A stretch of DNA of 64,000 nt from Tropicibacter alexandrii (GTDB lineage Bacteria; Pseudomonadota; Alphaproteobacteria; Rhodobacterales; Rhodobacteraceae). Of this stretch, positions 36,911 to 45,914 are shown piece after piece; the first letter of the stretch is position 1; each line of letters begins with the position of its first letter. Position numbers and translations under genes: made by a program. The DNA lies in the NCBI RefSeq assembly GCF_003667315.2, contig NZ_RCTZ02000005.1, positions 1-64,000 on the forward strand, read 5' to 3'. The notes beneath the pieces were generated by a model. The model did not search any database. It was not told where the DNA came from and was given only the letters and a program-made list of their open reading frames with translations.

Positions 36911-38182
36911 ATGGCAAAACCCAAGGTAGGCTACTCCCGCCGTTCGTTCCTGAAGACCAGCGGTGCCGCGATGGCCGCATCCACGCTGCCCGCCCCGATG
37001 CTGTGGGCGCAAGAGACCAAGGACATCGTCCTGCGCCAGTTCGGCACCGGCGTGTCGAACCTGAACGACGTGGCCAACAAGGTGAAGGAAGACCTCGGCT
37101 TCACGCTGGAAATGACGGCGCTGGATTCCGACAGCGTCACGCAGCGTGCGGCCACCCAGCCGGACAGCTTTGACATCGCCGATATCGAGTACTGGATCTG
37201 CAAGAAGGTCTGGCCGACCGGCAACCTGCAAGCGATGGATACCTCGAAGATCGCCAATTACGACAAGATCGTCGGCATCTTTCGCGATGGCAAGCTGACG
37301 CCCGAGTCCACGATTGCCCAAGGCACAGCGCCGCACACCGTCGGCTTCGTCGATGGCCCCGGTGGCACCTCCTTTGCCGAGACAGAGACCGGCTGGATGA
37401 CGCTGATCCCGACGATTTACAATGCCGACACACTGGGCATCCGCCCCGACCTGATCGGTCGCCCCATCGAGTCGTGGACCGAATTGCTGAACCCCGAGTT
37501 CAAGGGCAAGGCCTCGATCCTCGACATTTCCTCGATCGGCATCATGGACATGGCCATGGTTTGCGAGGCCATGGGTGAGATCCAGTATGGCGACAAGGGC
37601 AACATGACCCGCGAAGAGATCGACAAGACCATGGCGATCTTCACCGAGGCCAAGCAGAACGGTCAGTTCCGCGCCTTCTGGAAGACCTTCGACGAGAGCG
37701 TGAACCTGATGGCCTCGGGCGAAGTGGTGATCCAGTCTATGTGGTCGCCCGCCATCACCGCGGTCAAGTCGCGCGGCATCGACTGCGTCTACCAGCCGCT
37801 GAAAGAGGGTTATCGCAGCTGGGGCGGCGGCATCGGCCTGTCGTCCTCGCTGTCGGGCATGGAGCTGGATGCAGCCTACGACTACATCAACTGGTATCTG
37901 TCCGGCTGGGTCGGTGGCTACCTGATGCGTCAGGGCTATTACTCGGCGGTGCCGGAGACCTCGAAGCAGTTCATGTCGGAAAACGAGTGGGGTTACTGGT
38001 TCGAGGGCAAGCCTGCGACCGGCGACATCACCTCGCCCACCGGCGACGTGCTGGCGAAGGCGGGCGATGTGCGCGATGGCGGCTCGTTCCAGGAACGCAT
38101 GGGTTCGGTCGCCTGCTGGAACGCGGTGATGGACGAGAACCAGTACATGGTCCGCAAGTGGAACGAGTTCATCGCAGCGTAA
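36911..38182 (+). CDS. Extracellular solute-binding protein of the PotD/PotF type
   Basis: The product has 423 residues and begins with a Tat-type leader (YSRRSFLKTSGAAMAASTLPA) that crosses the membrane folded. The mature region is a periplasmic binding protein of the spermidine/putrescine or iron/opine class, with TLIPTIYNADTLGIRPD, SWTELLNPEFKGKASILD and SGEVVIQSMW. It captures the substrate for the ABC importer. The start is supported by GAGAGGACAGAGACT upstream. The following repeat hairpin at 38212 may partly terminate transcription so that the binding protein is made in excess. Confidence 0.93.
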   Translation: MAKPKVGYSRRSFLKTSGAAMAASTLPAPMLWAQETKDIVLRQFGTGVSNLNDVANKVKEDLGFTLEMTALDSDSVTQRAATQPDSFDIADIEYWICKKVWPTGNLQAMDTSKIANYDKIVGIFRDGKLTPESTIAQGTAPHTVGFVDGPGGTSFAETETGWMTLIPTIYNADTLGIRPDLIGRPIESWTELLNPEFKGKASILDISSIGIMDMAMVCEAMGEIQYGDKGNMTREEIDKTMAIFTEAKQNGQFRAFWKTFDESVNLMASGEVVIQSMWSPAITAVKSRGIDCVYQPLKEGYRSWGGGIGLSSSLSGMELDAAYDYINWYLSGWVGGYLMRQGYYSAVPETSKQFMSENEWGYWFEGKPATGDITSPTGDVLAKAGDVRDGGSFQERMGSVACWNAVMDENQYMVRKWNEFIAA

Positions 38183-38190
38183 TGGGTTTC

Positions 38191-38259
38191 GCCGCCTGAC
38201 GGCGGCGATCCGCGGGGGCTCTGCCCCCGCACCCCCGGGGTATTTCAACCAAGAAGAAA
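38191..38259. repeat. GC-rich hairpin plus conserved tail; repeat family copy 2
   Basis: Two hairpins occur in a row: GCCGCC-TGAC-GGCGGC (38191-38206) and GCGGGGGC-TCT-GCCCCCGC (38212-38230). A tail reading ACCCCCGGGGTATTTCAACC and AAGAAGAA follows. The second hairpin and tail match the layout at 7529-7599. Lying between the binding-protein and permease genes, it may set differential expression. Confidence 0.65.
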
Positions 38260-38281
38260 CAGGCAGGGGCGCGGAGGTCCG

Positions 38282-39148
38282 ATGGCGGCGAATATCCTGA
38301 AGAACCGGCATGTGCTGGGATGGTTGCAGGCGGCACCTCTGGCGCTGGTGCTGGTGGGGTTCCTGCTGGCCCCCATCGTGATGATCGTGATCGTCAGCTT
38401 TTGGGGCGCGACCGAGTTTTCGATCTATCCCGCCTTCCTGTGGGACAATTACGAATTCCTGTTCGGCTCGCCCGTGACCTACAAGGTGTTCTGGGCGACC
38501 TTCAAATACGCTTTCATCACATGGGCGTTGACCCTGTCCATCGGGTTTACGGTGGCGTATTTTCTGGCCTTCCACGTGCGCAGCCTGACGGTGCAGATCG
38601 CGCTGTTCCTGATTTGCACGATCCCGTTCTGGACGTCGAACATCATCCGGATGATCTCTTGGATTCCGTTCCTTGGGCGCAACGGGATTGCCAACCAGAC
38701 ACTGATCTCATGGGGGGTCATCGATGAGCCGCTGGAATGGCTGCTCTATTCCGATTTCTCGGTGATCCTCGCCTTTGTGCACTTGTATACGCTGTTCATG
38801 GTGGTGCCCATCTTCAACACCATGATGCGGATCGACAAATCGCTGCTGGAGGCGGCGCGGGACAATGGCGCGAGCGGCTTTCAGACGCTGGTGCATGTGA
38901 TCGTTCCGCTGACCAAGCCGGGCATCATGATCGGGACGATTTTTGTCGTGACGCTGGTGATGGGCGATTTCATCACCGTGCGGTTCATGAGCGGATCGCA
39001 GCGCGCCAATGTGGGCCGGCTGATCTCCAACGACATCGCGCTGCTGCAATACCCAAGCGCCGCCGCGACCGCCGTGGTGCTGCTGTGCACCGTGCTGATC
39101 GTGATTGCCATCCTGCTGCGCTTCGTCAACATCCGAAAGGAGCTGTGA
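38282..39148 (+). CDS. ABC transporter permease (PotB type)
   Basis: The 288-residue inner-membrane protein has about six transmembrane helices. The EAA loop that contacts the ATPase reads DKSLLEAARDNGASGFQTLVHVIVPLTKPG. N-terminal helices begin LQAAPLALVLVGFLLAPIVM. It forms the channel with the second permease. It is separated from the binding-protein gene by the hairpin repeat and from the second permease by another repeat block. Confidence 0.93.
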   Translation: MAANILKNRHVLGWLQAAPLALVLVGFLLAPIVMIVIVSFWGATEFSIYPAFLWDNYEFLFGSPVTYKVFWATFKYAFITWALTLSIGFTVAYFLAFHVRSLTVQIALFLICTIPFWTSNIIRMISWIPFLGRNGIANQTLISWGVIDEPLEWLLYSDFSVILAFVHLYTLFMVVPIFNTMMRIDKSLLEAARDNGASGFQTLVHVIVPLTKPGIMIGTIFVVTLVMGDFITVRFMSGSQRANVGRLISNDIALLQYPSAAATAVVLLCTVLIVIAILLRFVNIRKEL

Positions 39149-39176
39149 TCCCATGCCTGCCGCCTTGCGTCCCCCC

Positions 39177-39242
39177 GTCCCGGGCTTGACCCGGGACCTC
39201 CCGGCCCATTTCGAAGAGGAGGCCCCGGGTCAGGCCCGGGGC
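39177..39242. repeat. Pair of CCCGGG palindromic repeats between the two permease genes
   Basis: Two palindromes occupy the space between the permeases: GTCCCGGG-CTTGA-CCCGGGAC at 39177-39197 and GCCCCGGG-TCAGG-CCCGGGGC at 39222-39242. The second holds the exact 17-base core seen after alaS (10371-10387), and the first is the same type in inverse orientation. They are REP-like dispersed elements. Confidence 0.65.
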
Positions 39243-39252
39243 GCGTGACACC

Positions 39253-40089
39253 ATGGAACGCCGTCCGCGCTCTTTCTACATTCTCGCCGCGTTCTTTGGT
39301 CTGTTCGTGCTGTTTCTCTATGGCCCGATCCTGACCATCGGCATCCTGAGTTTCCAAGGCCCGCAGGGGGGCCTGACCTTTCCGATGAACGGCGTGTCCC
39401 TGCACTGGTTCCGCGACCTGTTTCAGGAACAGGCGGTGGGCGATATCTGGGGGGCGTTCCGGCGCAGCTTCGGTCTTGGGCTGATGGTCATGGTGACGAC
39501 GGTGGTTGTCTCGGTCATGGCGGGGCTGGCGTTTCGCAAGCGGTTCACCGGCTCGGCGGTGCTATTCTATGCCGCCATCACATCGCTGGTGATCCCGTCG
39601 ATCCTTGTCTCGCTAGGGGTCGGGCTGATCTTCAACCAGCTTGGGTTCAAGATTCACTGGGCGACCTCGGGCTTTGGCTCTCAGCTGACATGGACGCTGC
39701 CCTTCGGCCTGCTGATCATGTTCGCGGTCTTCAACCGCTTTGACAAAAGCTATGAGGAGGCCGCGCGCGACCAAGGCGCGACCGCCTGGCAGACGATCCG
39801 CTTCGTGGTGCTGCCGATCATCGCGCCATCGCTGATCGGGGTGGCCCTGTTCGGCTTCACGCTCAGCTACGACGAATTTGCCCGGACGCTGCTGACGGCG
39901 GGCAGCTACAACACCCTGCCGCTGGAGATCTTCGGCATGACGACCAATGTCACGACGCCGGTGATCTACGCGCTGGGGACGCTGACCACGCTGTTTTCCT
40001 TTGGCATCATTGCGGTGTTTATCCTGACGGCGGTCATCCTCAACAGGCGCCGGGCGCGGCTGGGGTCGGATGCGGGGCAGGGGGTATGA
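39253..40089 (+). CDS. ABC transporter permease (PotC type)
   Basis: The 278-residue permease has six predicted helices and the EAA motif EEAARDQGATAWQTIRFVVLPIIAPS. The opening is RSFYILAAFFGLFVLFLYGPI. It pairs with the PotB-type permease. Its stop overlaps the start of the racemase gene (ATGA), which links the transporter directly to a metabolic enzyme. Confidence 0.93.
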   Translation: MERRPRSFYILAAFFGLFVLFLYGPILTIGILSFQGPQGGLTFPMNGVSLHWFRDLFQEQAVGDIWGAFRRSFGLGLMVMVTTVVVSVMAGLAFRKRFTGSAVLFYAAITSLVIPSILVSLGVGLIFNQLGFKIHWATSGFGSQLTWTLPFGLLIMFAVFNRFDKSYEEAARDQGATAWQTIRFVVLPIIAPSLIGVALFGFTLSYDEFARTLLTAGSYNTLPLEIFGMTTNVTTPVIYALGTLTTLFSFGIIAVFILTAVILNRRRARLGSDAGQGV

Positions 40090-40736
40090 AGCTCACCTAC
40101 ATCAACCCCAACGCCACGGTCAGCATGACCGATGGGATCGTTGCCGTGGCGCAGGCAGCCTTGCCCGAGGCAGAGGTGACAGGCCTGACCAATCAGGACG
40201 GACCACCGGCGATACAGGGCGCCGAGGACGGCGCGGCGGCGGTGCCCGGCCTGTTGAAACGTCTGGCCGATGCACGGGATGCCGATGCCATCGTGATCGC
40301 CTGTTTCGACGATACCGGGCTGGCTGAAGCGCAGGCCCAAGCGCATTGCCCGGTCTTGGGGATCGGGCAGGCGTCCTACCTGATGGCGGCGCTTCTCGGG
40401 CTGCGGTTTTCCGTGGTGACGTCGATGGCCGTGTCGATCCCGGTGATCGAGGAGAACATCGTCAATGCAGGTTGGGACGGCGCGCGGGCCTCTGTCCGGG
40501 CCAGCGGCCTGCCGGTGCTGGTCATCGACGAGGGCGCGCCCGAAACCATTGCGCGCATTGCACAGGAGGTCGAACTGGCCCGCGTGCAGGATGGGGCCGC
40601 CTGCGCCGTTCTGGGCTGCGCGGGCATGGGGCCACTGCGCGCGCAATTGCAGGCGCAATGCCAGATCCCGCTGATCGACGGCGTCGCGGCCTCGGCGCAT
40701 CTGGCCAAGGCGGCGCTGGATTACCTCAAGGGGTGA
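40086..40736 (+). CDS. Aspartate/glutamate or hydantoin racemase family protein
   Basis: A 216-residue enzyme with the family opening MKLTYINPNATVSMTDGIVA. Two catalytic cysteines are placed as expected: Cys73 in IVIACFDDTG and Cys178 in VLGCAGMG. Members are cofactor-independent racemases of aspartate, glutamate, hydantoins or allantoin, or decarboxylases of arylmalonates. The NPN opening is typical of the hydantoin racemase group. It is fused by overlap to the transporter operon and so probably acts on the imported compound. Confidence 0.87.
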   Translation: MKLTYINPNATVSMTDGIVAVAQAALPEAEVTGLTNQDGPPAIQGAEDGAAAVPGLLKRLADARDADAIVIACFDDTGLAEAQAQAHCPVLGIGQASYLMAALLGLRFSVVTSMAVSIPVIEENIVNAGWDGARASVRASGLPVLVIDEGAPETIARIAQEVELARVQDGAACAVLGCAGMGPLRAQLQAQCQIPLIDGVAASAHLAKAALDYLKG

Positions 40737-40739
40737 CGG

Positions 40740-41921
40740 CTATTCCGCCGCCATCTTGGATTTGACCGGCACCGTCAACTCACCGGCCAAAGCGGCGTCG
40801 ATTGCGCGGCGCCCGTATTGCAGACCGCATTCGAAGCTGCCGAAGAGGAACTCTGTATTCGCGCCAGTGGCAAAGCCCTTCTGGATGCCTTCGCCGATCA
40901 CGAAATCCTCGTCGAAGACGATGCGGATCAGGTCGTAATTCTTCGCCCAGTAGCGTTCGGCCTTCTCGGTCCTCGGTTCCTCGGGGATCAGCATCATGCA
41001 GTTGAAGATGCAGGTGTCCGGACCGGTCGGGATGATCGTGTGGATATAGACGTGATCGGTCTGCACCTGCGCGAAATTCGCCGGGAACAGGTAGTTCTGC
41101 GTCAGGAAATAGGGGCGATAGGTCCAGTCCTCGGCGGGCACGTCCTTGAGGTCGAGGATCTTCGGCAAGGGCACGGCATGGCGCACATGCGCGCCATAGC
41201 TGAGATGCACGGACTGGTTGTCCAGATAGGCGTGGCAGGCGGTTTTCGCGTGGGCGTAGCAGAAGTGGTAGCTTTCCTGAAACCCTTCCAGCGCGATGCG
41301 CCAGTTCATGTTCCGGTTCAGGCTCCACGTGCGGTAGATCACATGGGTGTCAAGGCTCAGGCCCTGCAATTGCTCGGCCATGGGCGCGAGCCAGACGTCG
41401 ATGTCGATCTCGTCCTCTTGCGGGCTGGGCACGACCCAGATCAGACCAAACCGTTCGAAGACAGGCAGTTCCACCAGCCCATGTTTCGACTTGTCGAGAC
41501 CCTCGAAGCCAAATTGCTGCGGCACGCCGCGCAGCTTGCCGTCCAGACCGTAGGTCCAGGCGTGGTAGGGGCAGGAAAAGGTGCGGGCCTTGCCACAGGG
41601 CTTGTCCTCGACCCGCGCGCCACGGTGGCGGCAGACATTGTAGAAGGCGCGGATGTCACCGGCCTGCGTGCGGGTGATCAACAGCGGCACGCCCAGATCG
41701 TCATTGGTGAAATAGTCGCCCGGCTCTGCCACTTGCGACACATGCCCCATGATGATCGGGAAGGTGCGGAACAGCGTCTCGGTCTCGGCCTTGACCCGGT
41801 CCGGGTCGAAATAGTTCGACACCGGATGCGTCATCACGCCGTCCAGCATGTCGGTGGTGCCGGCCTCGGCGTGGTCAAGCACGCGCTGGATGATCCCGCG
41901 CTCTTCCTGAGTGATGGTCAT
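40740..41921 (-). CDS. Rieske non-heme iron oxygenase, alpha subunit
   Basis: The 393-residue oxygenase has a Rieske [2Fe-2S] domain (CRHRGARVEDKPCGK with CPYHAW, residues about 84-107). The mononuclear-iron domain shows NWRIALEGFQESYHFCYAH with the two-His ligands. It belongs to the group of single-gene alpha subunits such as glycine betaine, carnitine and stachydrine demethylases. No reductase gene is adjacent, so it would borrow one. Start 41921 replaces the longer 41978. It is convergent with the racemase gene, ending 4 bases from its stop, and a functional link is inferred only from position. Confidence 0.9.
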   Translation of the reverse strand: MTITQEERGIIQRVLDHAEAGTTDMLDGVMTHPVSNYFDPDRVKAETETLFRTFPIIMGHVSQVAEPGDYFTNDDLGVPLLITRTQAGDIRAFYNVCRHRGARVEDKPCGKARTFSCPYHAWTYGLDGKLRGVPQQFGFEGLDKSKHGLVELPVFERFGLIWVVPSPQEDEIDIDVWLAPMAEQLQGLSLDTHVIYRTWSLNRNMNWRIALEGFQESYHFCYAHAKTACHAYLDNQSVHLSYGAHVRHAVPLPKILDLKDVPAEDWTYRPYFLTQNYLFPANFAQVQTDHVYIHTIIPTGPDTCIFNCMMLIPEEPRTEKAERYWAKNYDLIRIVFDEDFVIGEGIQKGFATGANTEFLFGSFECGLQYGRRAIDAALAGELTVPVKSKMAAE

Positions 41922-42068
41922 GGTCGTGCTCCTCCCGCTGGTCGTACCTGTCTTAGAAACACGCTGGCACGCATGCAAGAGGCACGGCGGCGCAGGCAGT
42001 CCGGCGCTGGCCTGACAGGACGTGTCCGGGGGGGTATCGCGTCAGGCCGATCCGGCCTTGGACGCGGC

Positions 42069-43529
42069 TCAGGCGGAGTGCCGTTGCAATGCAGGCGCGT
42101 CCTCATCAAGCTGTGTCAGGGCCATGCAGCGGCGGTTGCAGGGTTGATCGGGACGCCCATGCGCCCGGGCATCCGCCATGCAGGCATCGCATTTGACGAA
42201 ATCCATGACCGAAAGAACCGGGGCATTGATCCGCCCGATGGCGCTGACGCATTGGTTTCGCCCGGAATGCTTGGCGACATAAAGCGCGGTATCGACCGTC
42301 TTCACCGCCTCGCGGATCGTCTCATGGGCCGGATCGAACCGTCCGTAACCGATCGAGGCGGTGATCCGCGGCACCGGCACGTCATCGCCTGCGAGGTCGG
42401 ACAGGTCGAGCGCCTCGACCGCGGCGCGCAACTGCTCGCCGATCTTGGCCAGCGCCCGGTCCGGCATCGCTTCCGCCCAGACGAGGATTTCCTCACCGCC
42501 CCAGCGGGTCACCGTGCGGGCCGGGCCGAACAGGTCCTTCGCGGTCGCGACCACGCGCTTGAGCACCTCGTCCCCGGCATCGTGGCCATAGGTGTCGTTG
42601 ATCGTCTTGAAATGGTCGAGGTCCAGAAGCAGTAGAGACGAGGGGCGCCGATGTCTTGGATCGCGGTGAAACCCCGCCCGGTTCAGGGCACCCGTCAGCG
42701 GGTCCGAGAAGGCGAGCTTTTCCATGGCGGCCTGATTCTGCCCGACCATGTCGGCCACCCAGAACGACAGCGCCATCAAGGCCGCCGAGGTCAGGCCAAA
42801 GCCCGCCTCGATCCCCGGGATCTGGCTGGGCGACAGGTCATAGGCTTGGCTGATCTTGAACGCGGCCCCCCATGGCAGGGCCTGCGAGGCAAGCAGCAGC
42901 GGCCACAGCATCGCCCGCGTGCGGCGGCAGTGCAGCGCCTTGACCGGGGCCGTGGCGCGATAGCGGATGAACAGGGCCGCGTTGCACGCCATCAACGCAA
43001 GGATGGAAAAGATCGAAGCGTCGAGGTTCCAGAACAGCAAGTGGACCGCGAAATGGGCGATCACGTAGCTGCCCGCGCTCATCGAGACCACGGTCAACAA
43101 TCCTGCGGCGCGCAGCGACACCCGCTCTGACAACAAGGTCAGCGACAGCGCCGCGGCCACCGATGCGGTCTCGATCGCGAACCTGCCCTGACCGGTGACG
43201 CCGTCGAGGCGAAGCGCAGGAAGCACGGTCTCGACCGCATCGGTCATGCCGGGAAACAGCGCCTCCGTGATGCGCCATGCGGACAGTCCAAGGGCGAGGC
43301 TCAGCAGCACGGTCGCCACCGCATAGGCCGGTCTGTCGCGTCGGCGCGTCATGGCGGCCAGTAGGATGACCGAGTAGCAAAAGGCCGAAATCGGCTGCAG
43401 CGATACCCCGGTCCCGATATTGGTCAGGTAGGCGTTGTGATAAAGACCCGTGGCCAGAATGACGAAAGCAAGCGGGGCGAGCACCCGCTTGAACACCCGT
43501 TCGGTGGCTGGATCGATCAGGTGGGTCAT
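42069..43529 (-). CDS. Membrane diguanylate cyclase (GGDEF)
   Basis: The 486-residue product has eight or so transmembrane helices in the first 270 residues and a GGDEF domain. This starts SDPLTGALNRAGFHRD and carries the active site TRWGGEEILVWAEA with GGEE. The RxxD inhibitory site normally just upstream is absent. The C-terminus has an unusual cysteine cluster (VMDFVKCDACMADARAHGRP followed by CNRRC) that could bind a metal or sense redox state. It makes cyclic di-GMP. It is a single gene upstream of the aldehyde dehydrogenase. Confidence 0.9.
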   Translation of the reverse strand: MTHLIDPATERVFKRVLAPLAFVILATGLYHNAYLTNIGTGVSLQPISAFCYSVILLAAMTRRRDRPAYAVATVLLSLALGLSAWRITEALFPGMTDAVETVLPALRLDGVTGQGRFAIETASVAAALSLTLLSERVSLRAAGLLTVVSMSAGSYVIAHFAVHLLFWNLDASIFSILALMACNAALFIRYRATAPVKALHCRRTRAMLWPLLLASQALPWGAAFKISQAYDLSPSQIPGIEAGFGLTSAALMALSFWVADMVGQNQAAMEKLAFSDPLTGALNRAGFHRDPRHRRPSSLLLLDLDHFKTINDTYGHDAGDEVLKRVVATAKDLFGPARTVTRWGGEEILVWAEAMPDRALAKIGEQLRAAVEALDLSDLAGDDVPVPRITASIGYGRFDPAHETIREAVKTVDTALYVAKHSGRNQCVSAIGRINAPVLSVMDFVKCDACMADARAHGRPDQPCNRRCMALTQLDEDAPALQRHSA

Positions 43530-43802
43530 CGGAACCTTCGCACGGTCTAAAGCCTAATGATGTATTTGGGATGTGTTAACAGAAGGTAAAATCTGCCTCC
43601 GGTTAGCGGCGCTCCGGTGGTTTCTCAGGGTTTTCGGCGAATTTGGCACAGTGGATGTGGCACGGAGGCACGCGCAGGGCAGGGCGCGGGCGCGGGTGTC
43701 GGCGCGCCGACCGCGCGCGTTCAACCGCTCGTGACCACGGGCGCGGAACGCCGCAGATCAGCGGGCGTTGGGCGGTGAGGAACGCATTCGAAAGGACAAG
43801 AT

Positions 43803-45200
43803 ATGAAGGACGCTCACAGCGCCGACCGCGCCATCACGACGACCAACCCGGCCACCGAGAAGCAGTTGGACAGCTATCCGCTGATGTCCGATGCCGAGAT
43901 GGTCTCTGCCCTCGAAGCCTGCCACGCCGCCTTCACCGATTGGCGACACAAGACCCACAAAGAGCGGGGTGAGGTCCTGAAGGCCATCGGTGCCGGACTG
44001 CGCGCGCGCAAGGAAGAGTTTGCCGCGCTGATGACCCGCGAGGTCGGCAAGCGTCTGGAAGATAGCCGCAACGAGATCGAACTGTGCGCCGCCATCTGCG
44101 ACTGGACGGCACAGGCCGGGCCCGAGATCTTGGCCGACGAAACGCGCGAGATACAGGACGGGCGCAAGGGCGTGATCACCAAGTCCCCCATCGGCGTCAT
44201 CTATGGCATCCAGCCGTGGAACTTCCCCGCCTATCAGGCCGTGCGCTACGCCATCGCGAACCTGATGGCAGGCAACGGGGTGTTGCTGAAACACGCAAGC
44301 AACTGCACCGGGTCCGGGCTTATGCTGCGCGACATCTTCGAAGAGGCTGGCCTGCCGAAGAACCTCTTCACCGTCCTGTTGATCGACCACGACCAGTCCG
44401 ACGACCTGATCGGCCACAAGCTGGTGCGCGGGGTGACGATGACCGGCAGCGCCGGGTCGGGCAGCAAGATCGCCGCCAAGGCCGGTGAACATCTCAAGAA
44501 ATCGGTGATGGAGCTTGGGTCGAACGATGCCTATCTCGTGCTCGAAGATGCCGACGTCGAGCTTGCGGTGAAAACCTGCGTCACGGGCCGGATCTTCAAC
44601 AACGGCGAAACCTGCGTGAACGCCAAGCGGTTCATCGTGACGGACAAGGTCTATGACGCCTTCATCGACGGGTACATCAAGGCGATGGGCGACGTGACGC
44701 TGGGCGATCCGACACGCGAGGATACCGATCTCGGCCCGATGGCGCGCGGGGATCTGCGCGACACGCTGCACGAGCAGGTCCAGCAATCCGTTGCCAAGGG
44801 CGCACGCATCGCCGTGGGCGGCAAAATCCCCGATGGCACCGGCTATTACTATCCCGCGACGGTGCTGACCGAGGTCGCGCCGGGCCAGCCAGCCTATGAC
44901 GAGGAACTGTTCGGGCCGGTCGCTTCGGTGATCCGCGCGAAGGATGACGAGGACGCCATGCGCATCGCCAATGACAGCCGCTTCGGGCTGGGCGGCGGCA
45001 TCTTCAGCAAGGACGAGGACCGGGCGCTGGAACTGGCACGGGCGCATTTCGACACCGGGATGGTGTTCATCAACCACTTCAACCTTGCAACGCCGGAAAT
45101 GCCTTTTGGCGGTGTGAAGGATAGCGGCTATGGCCGTGAACATGGTGGCTTCGGCATGAACGAATTCGTCAATGCCAAGGCGATCACCCTGCCGGGCTGA
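43803..45200 (+). CDS. NAD(P)-dependent aldehyde dehydrogenase, succinate-semialdehyde type
   Basis: The 465-residue enzyme has the cofactor loop MTGSAGSGSKIAAKAG, the general base in VMELGSNDAYLVLED (ELG) and the nucleophilic cysteine in NNGETCVNAKRF. The N-terminal ITTTNPATEKQLDSYPLMSD and PFGGVKDSGYGREHG near the C-terminus match the succinate-semialdehyde dehydrogenase group, but other aldehydes are possible. AAAGGACAAGAT precedes the ATG. It is a single gene followed by a strong terminator. Confidence 0.92.
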   Translation: MKDAHSADRAITTTNPATEKQLDSYPLMSDAEMVSALEACHAAFTDWRHKTHKERGEVLKAIGAGLRARKEEFAALMTREVGKRLEDSRNEIELCAAICDWTAQAGPEILADETREIQDGRKGVITKSPIGVIYGIQPWNFPAYQAVRYAIANLMAGNGVLLKHASNCTGSGLMLRDIFEEAGLPKNLFTVLLIDHDQSDDLIGHKLVRGVTMTGSAGSGSKIAAKAGEHLKKSVMELGSNDAYLVLEDADVELAVKTCVTGRIFNNGETCVNAKRFIVTDKVYDAFIDGYIKAMGDVTLGDPTREDTDLGPMARGDLRDTLHEQVQQSVAKGARIAVGGKIPDGTGYYYPATVLTEVAPGQPAYDEELFGPVASVIRAKDDEDAMRIANDSRFGLGGGIFSKDEDRALELARAHFDTGMVFINHFNLATPEMPFGGVKDSGYGREHGGFGMNEFVNAKAITLPG

Positions 45201-45216
45201 TCCGGTTCCGCAAACG

Positions 45217-45251
45217 AAAAAGGGCGGAGGCTGGCTGGCCTCCGCCCTTTT
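45217..45251 (+). terminator. Strong terminator after the aldehyde dehydrogenase gene
   Basis: AAAAGGGCGGAGGC pairs with GCCTCCGCCCTTTT, a long near-perfect stem with a short loop and terminal T-run (A-run on the other side). It also ends the convergent DUF982 gene, which stops at 45273. Confidence 0.9.
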
Positions 45252-45272
45252 GTCATGGTGGTTCGTCTCGTG

Positions 45273-45530
45273 TCAGGCGGCGTGCAGACGGTCGGGGCGG
45301 AACCCGGCCCGAAGCGCGGCCACGAGGAACGCATGGCGCGCGTCCTCGACCGGGCGCATGCAATCCATCGCCGCGTCTATCCGGTCCAGCGCGATGTCAC
45401 GGGTCTCATCGCTGACCGGCCACTTGCGACGCAGCCAGTAGCGCGCCTTTTCGATCGTGCTGAAGCGTTCCGCGCGTCCATCCTGAGGCGCGATCAGGGT
45501 CATCGGCTGACCCCATTGTATTTCCATCAT
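45273..45530 (-). CDS. DUF982 domain-containing protein
   Basis: An 85-residue protein whose core FSTIEKARYWLRRKWPVSDE followed by LDRIDAAMDCMRPVEDARHAFLVAAL matches the DUF982 family of alphaproteobacteria, of unknown function. The start at 45530 (or 45527) is set by AAGGAT just upstream; an extension to 45581 lacks a site. It is a single small gene bounded by the shared terminator. Confidence 0.75.
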   Translation of the reverse strand: MMEIQWGQPMTLIAPQDGRAERFSTIEKARYWLRRKWPVSDETRDIALDRIDAAMDCMRPVEDARHAFLVAALRAGFRPDRLHAA

Positions 45531-45677
45531 CTTGATATCCTTGAAGTCTCGATGCGATGGGGCCGGCGGCTTGATACGCACGCCGGGCCTGCCACCGCGG
45601 GCACCGCCACGCGGGCGATGCCGGGTTTGTTGGTTGGGAAGGACCTGCCACGGCCTTAAACGGGCCGGGTGACCGGG

Positions 45678-45914
45678 TCAGTCCGTCTTGTCACCGTCGC
45701 GCGCCTGCCGCGCGGCCTTGAGCCTTGCGGTCTTCTCGGCACGGGCGCGGGCATCCTCGTCGAGGATTTCCCACGCCGCGGTCGACGTCTTGTCCAAGGC
45801 CGTCTTGGGCCCCGCGCTTTGCGTTCTTGGGGTGCTGCCGGGCTTGCGGGCCTTCGGGGCCTTGCCGTCATGCAGCCGCATTCCGTCGAACATGTCCTCG
45901 AAACCCCCGCTCAT
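45678..45914 (-). CDS. Small charged hypothetical protein
   Basis: The 78-residue product has a basic middle and a highly charged C-terminal helix (LDEDARARAEKTARLKAARQ). No family is recognised. Its start overlaps the stop of the preceding small gene (ATGA), which suggests they are translated together. It has no signal peptide or membrane helix. Confidence 0.5.
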   Translation of the reverse strand: MSGGFEDMFDGMRLHDGKAPKARKPGSTPRTQSAGPKTALDKTSTAAWEILDEDARARAEKTARLKAARQARDGDKTD

